Shown: piece by piece, positions 16,822 through 24,972 of the stretch
Numbering within the stretch: the stretch's first letter is position 1
Layout of the letters: each line of letters opens with the position of its first letter
Origin: Candidatus Heimdallarchaeota archaeon
GTDB lineage: Archaea > Asgardarchaeota > Heimdallarchaeia > Heimdallarchaeales > Heimdallarchaeaceae
Length of the DNA stretch: 37,067 nt
NCBI GenBank assembly: GCA_023705945.1
Contig: BPTM01000206.1
Coordinates: 1 to 37,067, forward strand
Direction: 5' to 3'
Notes under the pieces: model-generated
The model's database searches: none
Seen by the model: the letters and a program-made list of their open reading frames with translations, nothing else
What the model was told of the DNA's origin: nothing
Position numbers and translations under genes: made by a program

Positions 16822-17889
16822 ATGCTAATAAGAAGGATTTTAATCGTTAACGATGGCGGTTTACCAGTTTTCGATTATGAAGAATACTCAAGAGGAGACG
16901 AAGTTCTTGTCTCAGGATTAGTCACAGCAATTCTCAAATTTGCAGAAGAAACAGAAAAGGAACGCCTTTCTAGAGTTTATTTTGAAGAAAGTCTTTATAT
17001 TCTTACAGTTATTGAATCCGTAATCCTTATTTTTCAGATTTCAGATGAAATGCCTGGAGAATATGCCGAGTACGTAAGTAATCAAATCACTGAAAGCTTC
17101 ATTGAAAACTACCGTGAAGAAGTTAAAAATTTTCGTGGAGACGTTTCTGTTTTTCAAGGCTTTCAAGAAACATGTAAGGAAATACTATTACAAAATGGAA
17201 TAGAGATTGTTAACTGCTTAATTGATTCAACAGAAGGAAAAAAACTTAAAGCATGGTGTTTGTATTCTCTAGAAAACGAGCCATTGATAGTTAAAGTAAA
17301 TTCCCCGAATTATAATATTGACAGTTTTACAATTTTTCAAGTTCTTGGAAAAAGTTTCAGAAAAATCAGCGAAAATGTAGAGAGATGTTCAAAAGGAACA
17401 TGTTTTCATATCAGTCATGAAGGTAATCTGGTACAAGCAATTCTTTTACCATCTGTTTTCATAGTTATCGAAACGGCAATAGATGAAATGACAGTGCAGC
17501 GGTTTAGACAATTCAAAATTAAATCTAAACAGCAACTTAAAGATATTATCAAAGAATTTTACAAAACTGATAAGATTCAAATTTACAGCAAAAAGGAGTT
17601 TTTAGGGACCTCTGAAAAAACTATCAATACAAGATATATAAACCTCTATGATCTTTTTAACGCAGCTGAAAAGGGTTTAGAGTATCTCTACAAGGCACCA
17701 ATTCACGTTCAGATTTTAAATATTGATAAAGGAGTAACAGTGATTATTAAACTTGTTAATAGAGTTGCCTTCTTAGAATTTGATTCACAAAAAACTTCTG
17801 CAAGTATAATTGAATCAACAAAAAGAATGTTCGAGCAAGAACAGATAATTAAGGACGATACCCCTGAAGCAATGCTAGAAAAATCGTAG
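16822..17889 (+). CDS. Longin-like domain protein
   Basis: The first ~125 residues look like a longin domain as found in Asgard archaea and in Mon1/Ccz1-type proteins: I-L-I-V-N-D-G-G-L-P-V-F, a segment on secretion and subunit sheet (V-S-G-L-V-T-A-I-L-K-F-A), then two strands and a long helix. Two further ~90-residue alpha/beta units follow and may be additional longin or roadblock folds. In eukaryotes such multi-longin proteins regulate small GTPases. The start is ATG 16822: the track GTG at 16813 lies in a GTGA element five bases upstream, which overlaps the stop of the GIFT-like gene. The 3' end overlaps the convergent CitG-like gene by 41 bases. Confidence 0.6.
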   Translation: MLIRRILIVNDGGLPVFDYEEYSRGDEVLVSGLVTAILKFAEETEKERLSRVYFEESLYILTVIESVILIFQISDEMPGEYAEYVSNQITESFIENYREEVKNFRGDVSVFQGFQETCKEILLQNGIEIVNCLIDSTEGKKLKAWCLYSLENEPLIVKVNSPNYNIDSFTIFQVLGKSFRKISENVERCSKGTCFHISHEGNLVQAILLPSVFIVIETAIDEMTVQRFRQFKIKSKQQLKDIIKEFYKTDKIQIYSKKEFLGTSEKTINTRYINLYDLFNAAEKGLEYLYKAPIHVQILNIDKGVTVIIKLVNRVAFLEFDSQKTSASIIESTKRMFEQEQIIKDDTPEAMLEKS

Positions 17890-18853
17890 TTGCTGTCAAA
17901 TCAGCAGTTGATCCAGGATTAATCACTCTGGAATGTGAAGTTCGTAAATAGGAATCTAATTCATTTATTTTTTGTTTTCCTTGAATTGTAAAAATTCCAC
18001 CTTGTTTGATTATTGATTTAGCATTCTTATTTATCTTGGTAGCAACTTCATTACCAAATCTCTTAGCAACATGTGTATCTTTTTTTTCTGCAAGTAATGT
18101 TACATATGTTTGAATTATAGATTTTTTGAAATTACTTGTTTCCTCGTAAACCTTCACGAAAGTTGAATAACCATATTTAATTGTTGAATGATATTTATGC
18201 GATAATTCATAGAAAATAACATCTCGTTCTTCGTAGAATTTAGTAAATTCATACAAATTAGTTCGTTCATGTTGATGAACTTCTAAAAATGAGTTAAAGT
18301 TATCATCTACTTTATCAGAAGGCAGAATTCTATCGGATACAAATTTAGTTAAAGCTGCAGTTAGATGTGTACAGTCATCAGTTGTCGAATTTTTTAGAAA
18401 TTGATCTGTTATATTCAACACATTATCCAAATTTAACCTAACATTGGTTTTTAAGCCCTCGTTTGTGAAACAGTGCGCCACTCCAAGAGTGATTGGAGAA
18501 AACATTAGTATTGTACCGAAGATAGTATTTGTTTCAGATTTGTACCAAGTTATAGCTCTTTCTAGAGATTTCAAGATAAAGAACCCAAGTTCTGCATCTT
18601 CGAACCACAGATGATTTTCAGCAACTAAAATCCCTCTCTTTGAAAGACCAAACACTGGAGCAAACAAACTACTTCCCCCTGCAAGAAAATCCATTGTTTT
18701 TGTATCTGCCAATTCATAATTGAATGAAGCTCCACCTGGTTTGGGTTCTGCAGCATATAGTAAATTATGAGCTAAAACTGCGCATTGTGAGATGTGTAAC
18801 TGTACATCAAGAGCCTTTCCTTTTACATCATTGGAGTTTAGTGAGAAAGGCAT
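17849..18853 (-). CDS. Triphosphoribosyl-dephospho-CoA synthase (CitG) family protein
   Basis: Two signatures of the CitG/MdcB family (COG1767) are present: A-A-E-P-K-P-G-G-A-S-F with a following T-M-D-F near the start, and N-P-G-S-T-A-D-L-T-A near the C-terminus. In bacteria the enzyme makes the prosthetic-group precursor of citrate or malonate lyase from ATP and dephospho-CoA. No lyase gene is seen here. Archaeal relatives exist in other contexts, so the substrate may be a different ribosylated cofactor. Length 334 is near that of the family. The 3' end overlaps the convergent longin-like gene by 41 bases. Confidence 0.72.
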   Translation of the reverse strand: MPFSLNSNDVKGKALDVQLHISQCAVLAHNLLYAAEPKPGGASFNYELADTKTMDFLAGGSSLFAPVFGLSKRGILVAENHLWFEDAELGFFILKSLERAITWYKSETNTIFGTILMFSPITLGVAHCFTNEGLKTNVRLNLDNVLNITDQFLKNSTTDDCTHLTAALTKFVSDRILPSDKVDDNFNSFLEVHQHERTNLYEFTKFYEERDVIFYELSHKYHSTIKYGYSTFVKVYEETSNFKKSIIQTYVTLLAEKKDTHVAKRFGNEVATKINKNAKSIIKQGGIFTIQGKQKINELDSYLRTSHSRVINPGSTADLTATTIFLALLQGYRP

Positions 18854-19009
18854 TCTGAATATGTCTTTACATATGTTATTTTTAACTAATCGGTTTTTGA
18901 GAGAAAATACTTTTTCTAGATGAGACTAGCGTTAAGTTTATTACAATTGATGTCTAATGTATAGTTGATGTTTCCGAAAGGGAATTGTTCTCGGTTTTTT
19001 GTTAGTTTT

Positions 19010-19019
19010 CTATATATAG
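19010..19019 (+). promoter_or_regulatory. TATA box of the coiled-coil gene
   Basis: CTATATATAG is an AT-rich palindrome that fits an archaeal TATA box. A start site about 25 bases downstream would put the AGGTGA ribosome binding site (19046-19051) just inside the mRNA. Confidence 0.5.
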
Positions 19020-19056
19020 TATAATTTTTCCCTTTTTGAATATCTAGGTGATAAAC

Positions 19057-19623
19057 ATGAACTATGAACTAAGAAAGTCGGACTCCCTCGCACATGCGAC
19101 AGGATCTTTTATGCAAAATCTGGAAGAAGTAAATCTCAGATGGAATGAACACATAGTTAAACTAGGTAACCTAGGCCCTCAGATTATTGGAGGTATTAAT
19201 GAATCAATAAAAGTAAGTAAAAATGAAGAGGTCGCAACAAGAGTTACTTCATCTCTTTCCGAATTCAGTCAAGTCCTGAACAGTATGGATAAAATTAATG
19301 CTGATATTGTTGATCTTATGATAGATATGGAAGGTTTGGACTTTCCTCTTAATACACCAAAGAAAATTTTGAATTTGTGTGAAAAAGAAGAGGATAATTC
19401 AAAAATGCTACAAAATATAATTCGAAATTTAAGTAAAACGTATAATTTTCTTGATAAAGTAAAAACAGATAAAGGGTTACTTTTGAATTCTTTGAGCTCT
19501 TTTGAAACTGCATTCTCTGATCTACAAGAAATAATTAAAAAAAGTTTAGACTTAGCTGCTTTACTTGGAACAGAACTGGAAAAAGAACATAGAAAAGCTA
19601 AGAAATATTTAGGAAAAGTGTAA
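19057..19623 (+). CDS. Helical (coiled-coil-like) protein of unknown function
   Basis: The protein is almost wholly alpha-helical with heptad-like leucines and many charged residues (L-E-E-V-N-L-R-W, L-E-K-E-H-R-K-A-K-K-Y-L near the end). No membrane segment, enzyme motif or known family is seen. It may be a scaffold or a vesicle/cytoskeleton-related helical protein, but nothing proves it. The track GTG at 19048 is part of an AGGTGA Shine-Dalgarno site, and ATG 19057 lies five bases after it, so I place the start there. A T-rich stretch after the stop probably ends the transcript. Confidence 0.55.
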   Translation: MNYELRKSDSLAHATGSFMQNLEEVNLRWNEHIVKLGNLGPQIIGGINESIKVSKNEEVATRVTSSLSEFSQVLNSMDKINADIVDLMIDMEGLDFPLNTPKKILNLCEKEEDNSKMLQNIIRNLSKTYNFLDKVKTDKGLLLNSLSSFETAFSDLQEIIKKSLDLAALLGTELEKEHRKAKKYLGKV

Positions 19624-19644
19624 ACTTTTCTTTTTTCTTCACTT
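19624..19644 (+). terminator. T-rich tract after the helical protein gene
   Basis: ACTTTTCTTTTTTCTTCAC directly follows the stop codon. It is a plausible archaeal T-tract terminator before the nnr gene, which has its own TATA-like stretch (TTATTAAT). Confidence 0.4.
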
Positions 19645-19690
19645 CTTGATAATGAAAAAGAGTTATTAATCTACAGAACAACTAATCTCA

Positions 19691-21235
19691 ATGAGTAAAG
19701 ATAGACAGGATTTCTTTACAATTCGAATGACTAGAGCTTTAGAGGACAATGTATTTGCCGAAGGTAATACGATTTATGAAATGATGGAAATTGCTGGAAA
19801 AGTAGTTGCAGAGGAAATCATTCTATTTTGCAATAAAGAATCACTTAACTCAATAACTATCTTTTCTGGATATGGTAATAACGGGGGAGATTCTATAGCA
19901 GCTGCAAAACTACTGCTAGAACAAGGTTTTAATTGTTCTATTGTCATTTTTGGTAATAAGGAAAAGTTTGATTCTTTAGCTTCTCAAAAGAACTACGAAA
20001 TACTTCAGAAAATATTACCAAAAGAGAATTGGTATTATGTTCGTGAACCAGATGATTATATCAAGATACCAAAGAAAATGTTGGAAAATGAAGTTTTCAT
20101 TGACGCTCTCTTAGGAATTGGAGTTATTGGAGATTTAAGAGACCCAATAAAAACAGCTGTTGAGATTCTTAACTCAAGAAGCCAAGATAAGATTATTGCT
20201 TTAGATATTCCCTCAGGATACAATCCAGAAACACAAAATGAGCAATTTGTTAAACACCCTAATCTTATCATTTGTTTGGGTAGAAATAAGATTCGTAAAG
20301 ATGATTTTTCTGATGCACAAATTGTAGTTAGAGATATAGGTATTCCAGAAGATGCAGAAAAATTTGTTGGAATTGGAGATCTCAAATGGTTTTATCCTAA
20401 AAGAAAACCTGATAGCTATAAAAGACAAAATGGTGTTGTTACGGTTATAGCTGGTTCTAGTGAATACATAGGTGCTCCAGCTTTAGTAGGATTTGGAGCT
20501 TTTAGAACGGGGGCGGATCTAATCTTTATTCTCACTCCTTCTGATATTAGAAAGACAGTTTCGTCCTATGCACCTGATTTCATAACAATCCCTGCTGCTG
20601 AAGGTGAAGTCACCCCGAATGATATTGAAGACATTTTCAACCACCATCGTACAAAGGGTTCTGCTTATGTAATTGGTCCAGGAATGATAGATTCCCAGAT
20701 AACAAAAGATACTTTACTCGAGTTTCTTAAATCTAAAGAATCTAGGCAAGTCGTAATAGATGCTAGTGCTTTAAGTTCAATGGAAGAGGAACACTTATTT
20801 CTATTAAAATTCCATCAAGCTGTTCTTACTCCCCATAAAGGTGAGTTCCGTAAGATTTTCAAGAAGCAACTGTCGGGAGATGTCGATAAAGATGCAGAAA
20901 TAGTATCGGAAGTGGCTGCTAAATGGAAAACTACAATTGTTTTGAAAGGTCAAAGAGATATAGTATCTAATGGAAAAATTACAAAAATCAACAAGACAGG
21001 TCATCCTGGAATGTCTGTTGGAGGTACTGGAGATGTACTCACGGGTATAATTGGGGCTCTTCTAGCTGTTAATATTGATCCATTTCTTGCATCATGTTTG
21101 GGTATCTATATTTCTGGAGCAGCTGGAGAATTAGCTGCAAAAGATTATGGAGACGGATTAATGGCTTCAGATATCCCCAACTATATTAATAGAGTCATAG
21201 AGAGGGCTCTTGCTTTCAGAGCAAAGGAGATTTGA
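19691..21235 (+). CDS. nnr: Bifunctional NAD(P)H-hydrate epimerase / ADP- or ATP-dependent dehydratase
   Basis: The enzyme repairs damaged NADHX and NADPHX. The N-terminal half (about 1-215) is the epimerase, with G-Y-G-N-N-G-G-D-S near residue 58 and D-A-L-L-G-I-G near 140. The C-terminal half (about 225-510) is the ribokinase-like dehydratase, with V-I-A-G-S-S-E-Y near 252 and the catalytic G-M-S-V-G-G-T-G-D-V-L-T-G near 440. At 514 residues it matches the fused Nnr of bacteria and archaea. A TATA-like TTATTAAT about 25 bases upstream suggests a leaderless transcript. It converges on the DegV gene. Confidence 0.93.
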   Translation: MSKDRQDFFTIRMTRALEDNVFAEGNTIYEMMEIAGKVVAEEIILFCNKESLNSITIFSGYGNNGGDSIAAAKLLLEQGFNCSIVIFGNKEKFDSLASQKNYEILQKILPKENWYYVREPDDYIKIPKKMLENEVFIDALLGIGVIGDLRDPIKTAVEILNSRSQDKIIALDIPSGYNPETQNEQFVKHPNLIICLGRNKIRKDDFSDAQIVVRDIGIPEDAEKFVGIGDLKWFYPKRKPDSYKRQNGVVTVIAGSSEYIGAPALVGFGAFRTGADLIFILTPSDIRKTVSSYAPDFITIPAAEGEVTPNDIEDIFNHHRTKGSAYVIGPGMIDSQITKDTLLEFLKSKESRQVVIDASALSSMEEEHLFLLKFHQAVLTPHKGEFRKIFKKQLSGDVDKDAEIVSEVAAKWKTTIVLKGQRDIVSNGKITKINKTGHPGMSVGGTGDVLTGIIGALLAVNIDPFLASCLGIYISGAAGELAAKDYGDGLMASDIPNYINRVIERALAFRAKEI

Positions 21236-21248
21236 AAGAGTTAGATAA

Positions 21249-22106
21249 TTAATAAGGACTTGGGGATAATGATACTACAATTGTTCCTAAACCCAGGTGA
21301 GTTGCTAAAGCAGGAGTGAGGAAGTTAATAATTTTCTCTCCAATTGTGAATTTACCTTCTAATCGTTTTAATATATTTTCAGCTGTTTCTGAGTCATCTC
21401 CATGGGTTATCATAACATCATATTTCTGATTCTTTTTGATCCGTTCAAAGATAGAAGTAAGAACTTTATTGATAGCTTTATCCTTTCCAGTAGCTTGTCC
21501 AATTGGCTGTAAAATCCCATCCTTTAGTTCAAGTAGGGGTTTAGATTTTATGATTGAACCAATTAAAAATTTAATGTGAGAGATTCTGCCTGATTTTCTT
21601 AGATTTTCAAGGTTATCCACATAACCTAATAGAATAGATTCATCTCGTATTTCTTCGACCTTCCTTATTATTTCTTCTTCAGGAACACCTTTCCTAGACA
21701 ATTTTGCAGCAGCTAAAGAGATAAAAGCTAATACTCCTGAGCTAAATTTAGAATCTACAAGATGTATTCTCTTATCCTTAATTCTCTTAACTACAATTCG
21801 AGCTGATTGATATGTAGCTGAAAGTTTTGAAGATATAGTAGTGATGAAGATTGATGAATAATTTTTCATATTTTCATTAATTTTATCTAGAAAATCTTTT
21901 GGGCTTGTTGCTGAAGTAGTTGGTAATTTATCAGCATTTCTTAAAACTTCATAAAATTCAGCAGGAGTAATATCGATTCTATCAGCAAAAATTTCATTAT
22001 TGTGATGAACATAAACTGGCACAATATCAATATCATATTTTTTAGCTAATTCTTCCGGGAGATCACAAGTACTGTCAACTATAACTTTCATAGAACTTTT
22101 TAGCAT
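21249..22106 (-). CDS. DegV family fatty-acid-binding protein
   Basis: The opening M-K-V-I-V-D-S-T-C-D-L-P and L-P-T-T-S-A-T-S-P (about residue 57) with I-S-S-K-L-S-A-T-Y are hallmarks of DegV proteins, which bind fatty acids and in bacteria feed FakA kinase. No FakA partner is seen here. At 285 residues it has normal length. A strong TATA box lies on the minus strand at 22195-22209. An AAAGGA about ten bases before ATG 22106 supports the longer start; ATG 22091 would give the usual N-terminus directly. Confidence 0.9.
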   Translation of the reverse strand: MLKSSMKVIVDSTCDLPEELAKKYDIDIVPVYVHHNNEIFADRIDITPAEFYEVLRNADKLPTTSATSPKDFLDKINENMKNYSSIFITTISSKLSATYQSARIVVKRIKDKRIHLVDSKFSSGVLAFISLAAAKLSRKGVPEEEIIRKVEEIRDESILLGYVDNLENLRKSGRISHIKFLIGSIIKSKPLLELKDGILQPIGQATGKDKAINKVLTSIFERIKKNQKYDVMITHGDDSETAENILKRLEGKFTIGEKIINFLTPALATHLGLGTIVVSLSPSPY

Positions 22107-22140
22107 ATAATTTCATTCCTTTAATTTGACACAGAATAGA

Positions 22141-22153
22141 TACAATAATTGTA
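22141..22153. promoter_or_regulatory. Palindrome TACAAT-A-ATTGTA in the degV leader
   Basis: A perfect 6-bp palindrome with a one-base centre lies between the degV TATA box and its start codon. It could be an operator for a dimeric repressor, but AT-rich palindromes arise by chance easily. Confidence 0.25.
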
Positions 22154-22194
22154 ATAAGGTGTAAATTATGTTACTTACAAGAAAACTAAAAGGT

Positions 22195-22209
22195 CTTTTA
22201 TATAAATAA
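22195..22209 (-). promoter_or_regulatory. TATA box of degV
   Basis: On the minus strand the sequence reads TTATTTATATAAAAG, a very good archaeal TATA element. Transcription should begin about 25 bases downstream, leaving a leader of roughly 65 bases before ATG 22106. Confidence 0.55.
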
Positions 22210-22273
22210 TTTGTTAAAACGTTGAATTTCAACAAAAAATGGTATAAGAAATTGATAGAAGAAATAGTAGAGA

Positions 22274-23176
22274 TTATTTTCCTTTATTTCTTGCTTTTTC
22301 TTCTTTTCTTACTCGTCTCTTTGCTTCTTTTTCTTCGATTTTCCTTTCTTTTTCTCTTCTTTTCTCCCTTTCCTTCATGTATTTTTCTTTCTCTTTCTCC
22401 TGCTTTTGTTTCTCCTTTTCATCCAATTTCTTAACTTCTTTCTTCAGAATAACAGGAATGGGCAGGTCCTTTGTTTTCTCAGTAACTCTAGAGAAGAACT
22501 TCAAAGTTGTCATAGCAAACTTTGTTAAATGTAGTAAATCCGCTGGTTTCTTTGTTAAATTAAATTTCATCTCGAAATTAGGTTCATCAGTCCTTATAGA
22601 AATCCATTGTAATTCCTTTGGATAATCCTCCAAGCTTCTTATGAACATTTTACTGCTAATTAGTTGTTTTACAGCTCTTGCTCTATTTGACTTTATAAGG
22701 AATTTACTATTGACTTCAAGATTAGGGGTTGGAATATCGTCAAGTTCAACAAGATAATCAAAATCCTTTCTTATAGCTGATTTGAGACGATAAGGTATCA
22801 TCTCAAAAACTACTCTAGGTTTATCCTGAAAGTTTGCTGCAATTCCAAATGAATCTTTGTTTCTATAGAACAGTCCATCAACTAGCATTGTTGGAAAACT
22901 AGTTCTAGGTAAGAGAATTAGCCACACTGATGCGCTTTTAAGCAAAAAATCCTCGTTTAGTTGGCATCTTATCTCTACTTGTCTATCGTTTGGATCTTTT
23001 CTAGCATAATTGGTAATGTAAGGATCCAATGCTGTTAAGACATCATCAAAATAAGCTTCCTTTTTCTTTTTGTTTGCTATTTTTCCCCAAATATAAAATG
23101 CAATGTACAACCCTATGAAAAGTATAATAGGTATCAGCATTGTCAAGATGCTTAGAATTTCTTCACCATTAGCCAT
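22274..23176 (-). CDS. Membrane-anchored protein with long Lys/Arg/Glu helical tail
   Basis: A single hydrophobic helix at residues 8-30 is followed by a basic K-K-K-K and a soluble domain of ~200 residues that I do not recognise. The last ~55 residues consist almost only of K, R, E and Q, with repeated K-E-K and E-K-E-R, which should form an extended charged helix. The order predicts an N-terminal anchor with everything else in the cytoplasm. The gene lies 67 bases downstream of a Ras-like GTPase gene on the same strand, so it may act as that GTPase's membrane partner. The plus-strand ORF at 22222 is the antisense of the charged tail. Confidence 0.6.
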   Translation of the reverse strand: MANGEEILSILTMLIPIILFIGLYIAFYIWGKIANKKKKEAYFDDVLTALDPYITNYARKDPNDRQVEIRCQLNEDFLLKSASVWLILLPRTSFPTMLVDGLFYRNKDSFGIAANFQDKPRVVFEMIPYRLKSAIRKDFDYLVELDDIPTPNLEVNSKFLIKSNRARAVKQLISSKMFIRSLEDYPKELQWISIRTDEPNFEMKFNLTKKPADLLHLTKFAMTTLKFFSRVTEKTKDLPIPVILKKEVKKLDEKEKQKQEKEKEKYMKEREKRREKERKIEEKEAKRRVRKEEKARNKGK

Positions 23177-23243
23177 ACAATTAACCAGCTCTCGTAATCG
23201 ATTTTGAGGTTCCCTATTTTAATACTTTCTTTTTGTCGTTCTT

Positions 23244-23807
23244 TTAAATTTTCATCTCATTGCTCTTCTTTTTGATAATAATACGACCTAATCTAAGAAA
23301 AGCGTCGTGGACATTACCACCAGTTAAAGCGCATGTTGAGAAGTATTCTAAGAGATCAATATTCTTAAATTTATTTTTAAACTCACTAAGAAAGTTTTTG
23401 GATTGCTCATCAAAAAGCTGATTTTGTTCATACTCTAGAAGATCATGCTTATTTCCAAGAATCAATAAGGGGATTTTATAGTCTATTGCAGAATTAAGTT
23501 CCTCCAACCATTCAATTAGATTAGCAAAGGTCTCAGGTCTGCTTTTATCGAAAACTAGAAGACCACCTTCAGTTCCAACATATTGCTTGATTCTAATTTC
23601 TTGAAACTCCTTCTGACCACCCATATCCCATATCTGAAAAGTTATTTCCATGTCTTCATCCATATATTTGTGTGTAGCTAAATCTACACCCAAAGTACTC
23701 ATGTATTTTTCATCCAGATGCAAACCCATGAAAGAACGTTTCAAGGTAGTTTTTCCAGTAGCATAATCACCCAATAAAACTATTTTAGCTGCACCAAATA
23801 TGGACAT
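23244..23807 (-). CDS. Ras-superfamily small GTPase
   Basis: All GTPase motifs are visible in the 187-residue form. G1 is G-D-Y-A-T-G-K-T (13-20), G2 Thr38 in S-T-L-G-V, G3 W-D-M-G-G-Q (60-65), G4 N-K-H-D, and G5 C-A-L-T-G-G. The gene fits the expanded Ras/Rab/Arf-like families of Asgard archaea. Two features differ from Ras or Rab: a Tyr at the Gly12 position and an Arf-like G-G-Q in switch II. There is no C-terminal cysteine for prenylation, so membrane contact may need a partner, perhaps the next gene. The track's 21 extra N-terminal residues precede the first beta strand and overlap the likely promoter, so ATG 23807 is chosen. Confidence 0.9.
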   Translation of the reverse strand: MSIFGAAKIVLLGDYATGKTTLKRSFMGLHLDEKYMSTLGVDLATHKYMDEDMEITFQIWDMGGQKEFQEIRIKQYVGTEGGLLVFDKSRPETFANLIEWLEELNSAIDYKIPLLILGNKHDLLEYEQNQLFDEQSKNFLSEFKNKFKNIDLLEYFSTCALTGGNVHDAFLRLGRIIIKKKSNEMKI

Positions 23808-23903
23808 AGGTATGAAAACACATGAAAGGGTGTTTATTAGTTTTTCTGATTTTCTCAGTTTTTGTAACAATATTTAACAATAAGTACCTAATTTGTCACG
23901 TGT

Positions 23904-24914
23904 ATGTCATTTTCAATTGTTTGTGGTGGGTTTTGGGGAGATGAAGGGAAGGGAAAAATACTTTCTTATCTCGCTATAGCTGATGACCCTGCAATGGTTG
24001 CACGTGCTGGTGTTGGGCCTAATGCGGGTCACACGATTGAATTTGAAGGAAAAAAATACAAACTTCGACTTGTTCCTTCAGGTTTCATAAATCCAAAAAT
24101 CAGACTGGTTATTGGCGCAGGAGTGCTTATTAATCCTCAAGTGTTACTTAAAGAACTTGAAGTCACTAAAACCAAAGACAGACTAGGGGTTGACTTCCAA
24201 TCAGGGATCATAGAACCAAATCATATAGAGATTGATTCAACTGATGCTCATCTTGAAGGAAAGATTGGATCAACTGGAAGTGGTTGTGGACCTGCAAACA
24301 TGGATAGAGTACTGAGAAAATTGAAACTTGCTAGAGAGATTCCTGAACTTAAGCCCTATTTGACAGATGTTAGCGTAGAAATTGATGATGCTTTAAATGA
24401 AGGAAACCAAGTAATTGCTGAAGGAAGCCAAGCTATCCTACTATCCTTGTTCCATGGAAGTTATCCGTATGTTACATCAAAGGATGTTTCAGCAGCTGCA
24501 ATCTGCTCTGATCTAGGTGTTGGACCAACCAAGGTAACAGACGTGATAGTTGTTTTGAAATCATTTGTAACCAGAGTTGGAACTGGGAAACTCCCTGGAG
24601 AACTTAGTGTTGAGGAAACTGAAAGAAGAGGATGGACTGAATATGGTGCAGTTACTGGTAGACTGAGAAGGGCAGCTCCCTTCAATTATGATTTAGCTAG
24701 AAAAGCTGTTAGGTTGAATGGAGCAACACAGATTGCACTAACTAAATTTGATATATTGTATCCAGATACTGCTAAAGCAAATAATATAGACTTGATCAAA
24801 GGGGAAGCAAAAGATTTCATTGATCGCATTGAGGAAGAAACCAAAGTTAAAGTGTCGCTAATTGGCACTGGACCATCCGCTGAAGATATCATCGACCTTC
24901 GTGAAAACAGCTGA
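23904..24914 (+). CDS. purA: Adenylosuccinate synthetase
   Basis: It joins IMP and aspartate with GTP to make adenylosuccinate, the first step from IMP to AMP. The P-loop-like G-F-W-G-D-E-G-K-G-K near residue 9 contains the catalytic Asp and the Lys. G-P-N-A-G-H-T follows near 38. The second part has S-T-G-S-G-C-G-P and E-G-S-Q-A-I-L-L. The C-terminal G-R-L-R-R-A-A-P and T-K-F-D-I-L fit the GTP-binding region. At 336 residues it is the short archaeal form (bacterial PurA is about 430). It is transcribed divergently from the GTPase gene with a shared 96-base promoter region; an AT-rich TATA-like stretch lies close to ATG 23904, suggesting a leaderless mRNA. Confidence 0.93.
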   Translation: MSFSIVCGGFWGDEGKGKILSYLAIADDPAMVARAGVGPNAGHTIEFEGKKYKLRLVPSGFINPKIRLVIGAGVLINPQVLLKELEVTKTKDRLGVDFQSGIIEPNHIEIDSTDAHLEGKIGSTGSGCGPANMDRVLRKLKLAREIPELKPYLTDVSVEIDDALNEGNQVIAEGSQAILLSLFHGSYPYVTSKDVSAAAICSDLGVGPTKVTDVIVVLKSFVTRVGTGKLPGELSVEETERRGWTEYGAVTGRLRRAAPFNYDLARKAVRLNGATQIALTKFDILYPDTAKANNIDLIKGEAKDFIDRIEEETKVKVSLIGTGPSAEDIIDLRENS

Positions 24915-24972
24915 TTCTTGAGTTTGGATAATCTTTATATTAGATGAAAGTATTACGGAATCGAACAAGAGA

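Noticed and set aside
22222-22434. Plus-strand ORF coding a very hydrophobic Leu/Phe/Ser-rich peptide
   Set aside because: It is the antisense of the Lys/Arg/Glu-rich tail of the gene at 22274-23176; antisense of AAA/GAA codons always reads as Phe/Leu/Ser.
23808-23870. N-terminal extension of the GTPase ORF
   Set aside because: It precedes the first beta strand of the GTPase fold and contains the likely promoter (CTAATAAAC) of a leaderless transcript.
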